Source of the DNA: Bacteroidota bacterium
GTDB lineage: Bacteria > Bacteroidota > Bacteroidia > Chitinophagales > LD1
Assembly: GCA_947476645.1 (NCBI GenBank)
Contig: CANJRM010000004.1
Coordinates: forward strand, 1-64,000
Length of the DNA stretch: 64,000 nt
Direction: 5' to 3'
The stretch's first letter is position 1, and each line of letters opens with the position of its first letter. The notes beneath the pieces are model-generated. The model was not told where the DNA came from and ran no database searches. It worked only from the letters and a program-made list of their open reading frames with translations. The position numbers and the translations under genes were made by a program. Shown one piece after another: positions 20,770-27,788 of this stretch.

Positions 20770-21672
20770 ATGAAATTTTTCAGCAACATTTTTCTTCTTT
20801 TCATTTTACTGTTTACTGCAACACAACAAATTTCTGCTTCGCCACCATTGGTGAAACCAACTGAAGAAGAAACGGATACTGCTTCAAAAAATCTGAAAAT
20901 ACTTTCCTGGAATATTTATATGCTGCCTAAAATTGTTGTGCAGCGCGGTAAACGCGAACGCGCTCATGCTATTGTTGACACGCTTCGCCATTCAGATTTC
21001 GACATTATTGTTTTTCAGGAAGCTTTCTTTCCGGCATCGCGCGAAATTATTGGCGAAGGATTGAGAACGCTTTATCCTTATCAATACGGCCCTGCGAATA
21101 GCAGTGGTAGGACTTTGAAAACAAGCAGCGGTGTTTGGATACTGAGTAAAGTAAACCTGAAACTTCTGAATGTTACACAATTCAAAAACTGTGTAGGCTA
21201 CGATTGCTTTGCGCGAAAAGGAGCCATGTTGTTAGAAGGTGTTTGGAACAATAAACCGTTTCAGATTCTCGGTACTCACTTACAGGCAGATGGTTTTGAT
21301 ATTGTTCGCCAGAAACAAATGGATCAGATTTATACTGACCTGTTAGCCGAGAATAAACGTGAAGGTGTGCCGCAGATTATTTGTGGCGATATGAATACCG
21401 AGCGCGAAATGACACAACACTATTGCGAAATGCTCAACTGCCTCGATGCACAGGATGGAGAAATTACAGGAGTGGAGAAGTGTAGTTACGATGGTGTGAA
21501 CAATCCTATTGCGCAATCGTTTGGTGTAAAGAACAAAACCAACTACGATTATATTTTAGTGCGCAGCAATGGTATGAAGATGAAAGCTCTCCAACGTTTT
21601 GTAAGCGTTATGCGCAAAGGCAAAAAATACCTCAGCGACCATTATGGTGTTGCGTGTGAATTGAAATTCTGA
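20770..21672 (+). CDS. Secreted endonuclease/exonuclease/phosphatase family protein (sphingomyelinase C-like)
   Basis: Signal peptide; ILSWNIYMLPK, IVFQEAF, ICGDMNTE, DYILVRSNG, SDHYGVACEL. Confidence 0.85.
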   Translation: MKFFSNIFLLFILLFTATQQISASPPLVKPTEEETDTASKNLKILSWNIYMLPKIVVQRGKRERAHAIVDTLRHSDFDIIVFQEAFFPASREIIGEGLRTLYPYQYGPANSSGRTLKTSSGVWILSKVNLKLLNVTQFKNCVGYDCFARKGAMLLEGVWNNKPFQILGTHLQADGFDIVRQKQMDQIYTDLLAENKREGVPQIICGDMNTEREMTQHYCEMLNCLDAQDGEITGVEKCSYDGVNNPIAQSFGVKNKTNYDYILVRSNGMKMKALQRFVSVMRKGKKYLSDHYGVACELKF

Positions 21673-21718
21673 TTATTCCTTTTTGCTAAAGGAGAACATT
21701 TCTGACTATATTATTTTT

Positions 21719-22753
21719 CTATTTAGATTTTTGCAACGTAAAGGCAAAAGTAGTTCCCACACCAACCGTACTGCGCACATTGATGGTTTGATGATGCGCT
21801 TCAAGAATATGTTTTACGATAGCCAATCCTAGACCTGTACCGCCCTGTTCGCGACTGCGGTGTTTATCTACGCGATAGAAACGTTCAAATAAACGCGGCA
21901 GATGTTCTTCTGAAATTCCAATTCCATTATCAGTTATTTCAACCAAAATGTTTTCGCCCATGGGATAGAAGTTTGCGGTGGTGCTACCGCCTTCGTTACC
22001 GTATTTGATGGAGTTGTCGGCAAGATTGGTAATAACTTGACGAATCTTGTCTTTATCGGCATGAATAGCGTGGGGTCTCTCGCTTCCATCATTTAACTGA
22101 AGCGTCATGCCTTTGCGTTTTGCTTTTAGTTCCAAACTATCAAACACTTCGCGCACCAGTTGAACGATGTCGAAGTTTTCTTTCACAATAAAAATTTCTC
22201 CGCGTTCTAGTTTTGAAATTTCGTCAAGGTCATCAACGAGCGAACTCAACCGTTCTACACTTGTTGCAGCACGTTCTAAAAATGTTTTAGACACTTTAGG
22301 GTCGTCCATTGCTCCTTCTAAAAGCGTGTGCACGTAACCCTGAATATTGAAGAGCGGAGTTTTTAACTCGTGTGAAAGATTTCCGAGAAATTCTTTGCGG
22401 AATTGTTCGAGGCGTTTGAGGTCTTCAATTTCAATGCTTTTGTTTTTAGCCCAATCGGCCACTTCCATTTCCATTTCTTTGAGCGGGTCATCAGCCTGCA
22501 TAGAGCCGAGAGAATCTTTTTGCGACCGATTCAATTTAAACTGATGAATGACTTTGTACACGAGGTGAATACGATTGCGCAGATAAATATCAACGGCATA
22601 ATGCACCAGGAGAGAAGCAGAAACAAAGGTAACGAGCCAGTTGCTAACGAAGGAAATAAGTGAAGCATGAAAATATAAACCGGAAATACTTACGATGGTT
22701 GCCAGCAGCATGGCTATAACTATGGTAAGGGCGCGGGGGGAAAGTTTATCCAA
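21719..22753 (-). CDS. PhoR-like sensor histidine kinase
   Basis: Two TM helices; FLGNLSHELKTPLFNIQGYVHTLLEGA H-box; DNSIKYG, DNGIGI, GTGLGLAIVKHI. Confidence 0.88.
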   Translation of the reverse strand: MDKLSPRALTIVIAMLLATIVSISGLYFHASLISFVSNWLVTFVSASLLVHYAVDIYLRNRIHLVYKVIHQFKLNRSQKDSLGSMQADDPLKEMEMEVADWAKNKSIEIEDLKRLEQFRKEFLGNLSHELKTPLFNIQGYVHTLLEGAMDDPKVSKTFLERAATSVERLSSLVDDLDEISKLERGEIFIVKENFDIVQLVREVFDSLELKAKRKGMTLQLNDGSERPHAIHADKDKIRQVITNLADNSIKYGNEGGSTTANFYPMGENILVEITDNGIGISEEHLPRLFERFYRVDKHRSREQGGTGLGLAIVKHILEAHHQTINVRSTVGVGTTFAFTLQKSK

Positions 22754-22786
22754 CGGTGTTTAGTGATTTTAGTTGGAACAAATTTA

Positions 22787-23443
22787 TCAGGAAAGTTTAA
22801 TGACGATGGTTTCAATGACGTTGGCTATGTCTTCGGCATTGTCGATGGCGGTTTCGAGGTCGTCTAAGATTTCTTTTGTTTTAATAATGCGGATGGGGTC
22901 GGGTTGGGTTTCGAAGAGGATGCCGATGGCATCTTCTAAAATAGTATCGCCTTCGTTTTCGAGCGAGTTAATGCGCACGAGTGCTTCGCGAATGCGCGAC
23001 ATGTTGTTGAGGGTTTCCATGTAGCGGATAGCAATGTCAATTTCTTTTACCTGTTTGCAGATGATTTCCGATAGCCGTTCCATGGCAGGGGAGTAGCGGT
23101 CAACTTTATAAAGTTCGATGCGGGTGGCGGCAGAGTTGATGCTGTCGGCTACATCATCGAGGGCGGTGGCGAGTTCGTGAATATCGGAGCGGTCGAAGGG
23201 GGTGATGAAATCGGTGCTTAGTTTGTTGTGGATTTCGTGGGTGATGTCATCGCCTTTGTTTTCGAGTTCTTTTATGCGGCTGAGAAATTTATCTTGCTCG
23301 GCATGTGTGGTGCTGAGCATGAGTTCGTGAAACACATTGCTTATTTCTATGAGGTTGGCGGATGATTGACACAAGAGATGATGGAAGACTTTGTTTTTTG
23401 GAACTAAGTAACTGAAGAATTTATTGAGGTGGAGAGTAGCCAA
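22787..23443 (-). CDS. DUF47 / PhoU-like phosphate transport regulator
   Basis: FFSYLVPKNKVFHHLLCQSSANL..., LENKGDDITHEIHNKLSTDFITPFDRSDIHELATALDDVADSI. Confidence 0.88.
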   Translation of the reverse strand: MATLHLNKFFSYLVPKNKVFHHLLCQSSANLIEISNVFHELMLSTTHAEQDKFLSRIKELENKGDDITHEIHNKLSTDFITPFDRSDIHELATALDDVADSINSAATRIELYKVDRYSPAMERLSEIICKQVKEIDIAIRYMETLNNMSRIREALVRINSLENEGDTILEDAIGILFETQPDPIRIIKTKEILDDLETAIDNAEDIANVIETIVIKLS

Positions 23444-23490
23444 TGCGGTTTATTTGAAACCGAAAGTAGCGCACATGTATTAAGCCCACA

Positions 23491-24372
23491 TTAATTCTTC
23501 GCAAACTCCTGTTTGAATTCATTCATTACTTCCATGTAATTTTCTTTCATGTCTTCGTATGCTTCGCGCAGCAAATAATTTTCGGGGTCTTTGGCTAAAC
23601 CTTTTTCGAGGCGCACTATTATTTTGTGACTGATGTAAGCAATGTTATTGCGCCCTATAAGTTTATAATGCCAAATCAGTTTATTGATTTTGCTCCACTC
23701 GGCATAGTATTGCCAATACAAAGTAGTTTCTTCTTCGCTGTGTTCGGTTTCTTTCTTCTCATCATAAGCATCTATAAACTCTACCAGTTCTGCGGCACGC
23801 GCACTCATTTCGTCTAACTCTTTACGTGTTGGTTTGCGGCCTAAGGTGTTTTGCTTTGCGGGTTCAGGTGCGGGAATGTATCGTCTGTTCCATTCATTGG
23901 CATCTTCGGCTAACCAGTCCTCATCGGGTGCGGGAATAAGAAAACCTTCATACTCCGTTCCTTTTGCTTTTGCCGCTAAAAGAAGATTGGCGTGCTCGAC
24001 CGCTTCGCGCGCTATGCTTTTAAAAATTTCTTCGTGCGCCTTTTTGTAACCGCGTTTGGATAGATGGTAAGAGTGCAACGTATTGACTTTAATGAGGTCA
24101 TCCTTTTCACCTTTCATGTGCAGTTTGGCAAGCAGGTAACAGGTTACTTCATCATAGTCATCATCGGCTTGGGTATCGGGGTCAACACTTAATGATAAAT
24201 CCCAATCGTAGTTGTTTCCCGCGTTAGGTAGTACAGGCTTAGCATCAAAGCAAATCAAGTTATCATCTACTTCGTGCAGTTTTATTTCAATGCCTTTAAA
24301 CTTTATCTGCGTTTCGAAATGCAGGGTATTTTCTTCTGAAGTTTCCATGGTCATTTTGTTTACGTAAATCAA
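23491..24372 (-). CDS. Hypothetical protein, 293 aa
   Basis: Long ORF rich in charged residues; no recognised domain. Confidence 0.5.
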   Translation of the reverse strand: MIYVNKMTMETSEENTLHFETQIKFKGIEIKLHEVDDNLICFDAKPVLPNAGNNYDWDLSLSVDPDTQADDDYDEVTCYLLAKLHMKGEKDDLIKVNTLHSYHLSKRGYKKAHEEIFKSIAREAVEHANLLLAAKAKGTEYEGFLIPAPDEDWLAEDANEWNRRYIPAPEPAKQNTLGRKPTRKELDEMSARAAELVEFIDAYDEKKETEHSEEETTLYWQYYAEWSKINKLIWHYKLIGRNNIAYISHKIIVRLEKGLAKDPENYLLREAYEDMKENYMEVMNEFKQEFAKN

Positions 24373-24448
24373 AATGATAACGGTGAGAGAAGGAAGGATA
24401 TTGCTAATGCTTTAATGATACGGGCACTGTGAATTGACGAGCATTCAG

Positions 24449-24508
24449 GACAAAGCCCCAACGGGGCGTCATATAACAGCGCAGGGCATCGCCCCGCGCT
24501 GTTATTAC
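24449..24508. repeat. Interspersed palindromic (REP/BIME-like) element
   Basis: gccccaacggggc hairpin followed by ataacagcgc...gcgctgttat hairpin, in an intergenic region. Confidence 0.6.
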
Positions 24509-24512
24509 CAAC

Positions 24513-24552
24513 AACAAAACGCCCTGCATTGCTGCAAGGGCGTTCTTGTATT
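24513..24552 (-). terminator. Hairpin, probable terminator of the minus-strand gene ending at 24586 (may also be part of the repeat cluster)
   Basis: On minus strand: gaacgcccttgcagcaatgcagggcgttttgttgt (stem then T-rich). Confidence 0.5.
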
Positions 24553-24585
24553 TAAGTCTCCCCGAAGCGGAGATTTAGAGGGTTG

Positions 24586-25827
24586 CTATACCTCCAGGTT
24601 ATTAAACGTAAATGTATAATGCCCGCTTACTACTCCTGTGTTTTGAACCATCAGAAACTTATTGGTATCGTCTAACCCTATTAGTGCTGCCAGGTCGCTG
24701 CTCAGTTTAACTGCACTTGTATTTGCCGATACATCAAAGAAAACCGCACCCGGTGTGCCGTTATTCGTAGCTGAGGCATACACGCGCATGTTGCTATCCT
24801 TAGCTTCAATGGTAACTGTTGTTTGCGCAGTGCCGTTAATACCAACTAAACTGATATTCGCCACAATGCCCATTGCCAAATCGCCTTCGCGAACGGCTGT
24901 GCCGTTAGCGGGGTTTGAAGAGCCAGCTACTAACGTAACAATACGCCTTACCGATTTGCCCGCCACGAACTTAATCGCAGTTTCTGTTTTGGTGGTAAAA
25001 CCATCCTTACTCACTTTCAAATCATAAGTGCCCGGTTTAATTTTTGAAATCATCAATATGCCTTTGGCATCGCTACCCAGCGAGTATTTAACGAGATTAT
25101 TTTGCAACAACGAAGCCACAGCACCTTTAATAAACGCATTATCTTCTGCCTTTACTTCCACGCGCAATTTCGTATGCACAGCACCAAGGTCGTAAACAAC
25201 GCGCGCGCCCAAATAGTCCTTGTAAAAATCGGGGTTACTTACTTTAAACGGCAGCATCAGATTATCTAACTGCATCTTCAAAATAACATCGGTTTGCTTA
25301 AACAGGTTCGCTAAATTCAGAGTTGCCGTTTTCTTGCTCACCTTGGCAGTTCCGGGTGCAGGCACCTTCACATTATAAGCGGTAATCCCGTTTTGCAAAG
25401 CGGTGAGCACCGGAGCCGTAATACCATAATCTGCCAATGCCACCAAATTAGCATTCGCCTTATCGTGAATAATCTGACAGCGGTCACCCAACATATCATC
25501 ACGCGTTTTCAGCAATTGCGTATGAGTAAAGTTCACCGAATCCAGAAGCTCATTATTGTTTTCCTGTGTGGCATACGCAATCACTGCGGCCGCTACTGGG
25601 AAACTAAGGTCTACAAGAGAAGCTTTCAAAACATTTTTGTCGGTAGAAATACCGGTAATAATAGCCTGCTGTTGCTGCGAAGCCGTGTGAATAGCGGTGA
25701 TTTTTGCGGAGAACGCCCCTTTGATAGTAACAATAGCGGGTGTTCCATTCCAGATGATACTATTATCATCCAAAAGTTTTTCAGCAACCCGGTACATGCT
25801 GAATTTGTTTTCTTGTGTGTCTAACAT
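24586..25827 (-). CDS. Hypothetical protein with carboxypeptidase-regulatory-like (Ig-fold) segment; no signal peptide
   Basis: MLDTQENKFSMYRVAEKLLDDNSIIWNGTPA start (ORF extends to 25869); GILMISKIKPGTYDLKVSKDGFTTKTETAIKFVAGKSVRRIVTL resembles CarboxypepD_reg-type segment. Confidence 0.6.
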   Translation of the reverse strand: MLDTQENKFSMYRVAEKLLDDNSIIWNGTPAIVTIKGAFSAKITAIHTASQQQQAIITGISTDKNVLKASLVDLSFPVAAAVIAYATQENNNELLDSVNFTHTQLLKTRDDMLGDRCQIIHDKANANLVALADYGITAPVLTALQNGITAYNVKVPAPGTAKVSKKTATLNLANLFKQTDVILKMQLDNLMLPFKVSNPDFYKDYLGARVVYDLGAVHTKLRVEVKAEDNAFIKGAVASLLQNNLVKYSLGSDAKGILMISKIKPGTYDLKVSKDGFTTKTETAIKFVAGKSVRRIVTLVAGSSNPANGTAVREGDLAMGIVANISLVGINGTAQTTVTIEAKDSNMRVYASATNNGTPGAVFFDVSANTSAVKLSSDLAALIGLDDTNKFLMVQNTGVVSGHYTFTFNNLEV

Positions 25828-26029
25828 CTGTGTTGATTTAGATGGTTTAAAAAATAATTTCAGCGGCAAATTTATACACGCTTATGCCTGAAAAAGAAAA
25901 GAAATTAAGCACCGTTTTTTGCTGTTTTCCACAGCAATTTTTGGCATATTCTGTGAGGGTACCTCTAACCCGCTGAAAATTAAAAACTAATCAACCCTCA
26001 AAATTTTGGTCTTTTTTTTGTGCCGCTAA

Positions 26030-26434
26030 CTATTTTACCTGAGTTTTGCACACTTTTGGGGCGCTTTTGCCTTTCTTCCTCGCATTTCTCTCAACTAAAC
26101 TCCGGTCATAAATTTCTTCGTACAAGTCTTTGCTCCCTTCGTACAAGTCATTGCTCCCTTCGTACAAGTCATTGCTCCCTTCGTACAAGTCATTGCTCCC
26201 TTCGTACAAGTCATTGCTCCCTTCATACAAATCCTTACCCCCTTCGTACCGGTCTTTGACTTCTTCGTACAAATCTTTGAATCCCCCGTACGCGTCTTTA
26301 TTACCTTTATACAAGTCTTTGCTCCCCTTGTTACAATCTTTGAGCTCTTCGTACAAATCTTTAGCGCCTTCGTACAAGTCTTTGCCCTCCCCGTACATCG
26401 AAATCACGTCCTCTTTCTCTTCATTCATTGCCAT
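26030..26434 (-). CDS. 7-aa repeat protein (consensus [S/A]-[K/N]-D-L-Y-E-[G/E])
   Basis: ATG-started ORF: GKDLYEGAKDLYEELKDCNKGSKDLYKGNKDAYGG...SNDLYEGSNDLYEGSNDLYEG. Coding strand uncertain because overlapping plus-strand frames are also open. Confidence 0.45.
   Translation of the reverse strand: MAMNEEKEDVISMYGEGKDLYEGAKDLYEELKDCNKGSKDLYKGNKDAYGGFKDLYEEVKDRYEGGKDLYEGSNDLYEGSNDLYEGSNDLYEGSNDLYEGSKDLYEEIYDRSLVERNARKKGKSAPKVCKTQVK
26116..26409. repeat. 21-bp minisatellite, 14 units
   Basis: Consensus cttcgtacaagtc(a/t)ttgctcc; units at 26137-26220 are four perfect copies, others are diverged but keep the exact 21-bp period. Confidence 0.95.
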
Positions 26435-26515
26435 GTTACCAAAACATTACCTGCCCAAAACCACTCCCATAATGAGCTAATTATTTCTAAAATTGACGCA
26501 TAAAACCAACCCAAA

Positions 26516-26755
26516 ATGGCTAAACAAAAAGCAAAGAAAGCGGTAGTAGATTCGCTTAAAGAAGTTAAGAAATATTCGAAAGCAATTTTCAAACTGCTCA
26601 AAGGGCTTAAGAAAAAGAACAACCACACAGCAGAATATAAAGCGGTATTGCAAAAGGCAATTGAATTAGATGTGCTTTGGCTTATAGCTATGGAAAAACA
26701 TTTGGCTGAGCAAAAAGAAGTAAAGCTGGTAGTGGCGAAAAAGAAGAAGAAATAG
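26516..26755 (+). CDS. Small Lys-rich basic protein, 79 aa
   Basis: MAKQKAKKAVVDSLKEVKKYSKAIFKLLKGLKKKNN...VVAKKKKK; ATG start, isolated ORF. Confidence 0.55.
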   Translation: MAKQKAKKAVVDSLKEVKKYSKAIFKLLKGLKKKNNHTAEYKAVLQKAIELDVLWLIAMEKHLAEQKEVKLVVAKKKKK

Positions 26756-26927
26756 AAGATATGAGTTTCTGTTTGCTTTTATCCATTCCATAAATGCGAT
26801 GGCAATTAATCTCTTAACTTACCTTTTGTTTCATCCCATCTGCTTCAAGGCGAGGGGCAGGGTGTGCATAGCAGCTCTTCTGTCAACAAGAAAAAACTTT
26901 CTTACTTTGCATCATAAATTCAACGCC

Positions 26928-27626
26928 ATGAAAAAGCTCCTCTTCATACTCGCGATACTTTTAACTGCTGTTCAGTTTACCAATGCACAGGAACACCGCT
27001 TCAACTCTGAATTAGATAAGTTTTGCAAAACCACTATCAAAGAATTTAAAAGCATTTCTAAAGAAAGAAAAACAGTACTCGATGGCATGGCAGAACAACT
27101 GGCTAAAAAGAAGTATGTGGTGTTTTCGTGCAAAACAAACAGCAGAAGAACCCTTATGTTACAGGTATGGGCGCAAACGGCATTCTACTATTATAGTATC
27201 CTCGGTAAATATGCTTTCTCTATTGGCGACACCGTTACCGATGTGTATCCGGGTGTAGCCGAAGTGCTTACCGAGGCGGGTTTTTATTGCACTTTCCAAA
27301 GAAACACAGAGCCCAGCGGCTATATTATTTCTATCAGCAAGGAATATCCACTCAATATGCTTTCTTCTAAGAATAAGGTTGGCACTATTGATACCGCTAA
27401 AGGAGTATTGGTGAATATTTGCTTTGATGCCAATGAGCAATCGAATGTTACAGCCGTAAACGGGCATCTTGATTTACCATACCAAAGCCCTACTCAGTTT
27501 GAAAATACGCCAAAGGAAAAGGAAACCTATGAAGCGCTCAATAAGCAAATTGCTGTAGAGATGCTCTATCTTGCCAAAAAAACTAAAGGATTCATCAACG
27601 AGTTGATGAATAATGCGGAGGAATAG
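26928..27626 (+). CDS. Hypothetical secreted protein, 232 aa
   Basis: MKKLLFILAILLTAVQFTNAQ signal peptide at 26928 (the listed ORF start at 26799 is upstream and unlikely); TTACTTTG element at 26902-26909. Confidence 0.65.
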   Translation: MKKLLFILAILLTAVQFTNAQEHRFNSELDKFCKTTIKEFKSISKERKTVLDGMAEQLAKKKYVVFSCKTNSRRTLMLQVWAQTAFYYYSILGKYAFSIGDTVTDVYPGVAEVLTEAGFYCTFQRNTEPSGYIISISKEYPLNMLSSKNKVGTIDTAKGVLVNICFDANEQSNVTAVNGHLDLPYQSPTQFENTPKEKETYEALNKQIAVEMLYLAKKTKGFINELMNNAEE

Positions 27627-27713
27627 TCTCTTCTTTCTATCTGTTGCATTATCAATTGAATGTTAAGAACCAATTCACCCGAAATGTTCATAAGCAGTGG
27701 GGAAATAAATTGC

Positions 27714-27730
27714 TTAACACAATCTTAACA
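27714..27730 (+). promoter_or_regulatory. Pho-box-like direct repeat (TTAACA N5 TTAACA, 11-bp period)
   Basis: TTAACA at 27714-27719 and 27725-27730 upstream of the TonB receptor. Confidence 0.4.
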
Positions 27731-27788
27731 CAGTAATTACTATTTGATAGCATGCTAATTATACGTTCGCGGCACAAATTTCAATGCC

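Noticed and set aside
24434-24619. 61-aa ORF MTSIQDKAPTGRHITAQGIAPRCYYQQQ
   Set aside because: Translation of the interspersed palindromic repeats; not protein-like
26116-26409. CRISPR array
   Set aside because: Pure tandem 21-bp units with no unique spacers and no cas genes nearby
26130-26480. Plus-strand SYKSLLP repeat ORF and 26020..26259 SLRTSHC ORF as separate genes
   Set aside because: Both overlap the same minisatellite. The longer one has no ATG and ends in unrelated sequence. The minus-strand ORF has an ATG and a non-repeat tail, so it is weakly preferred, but not proven
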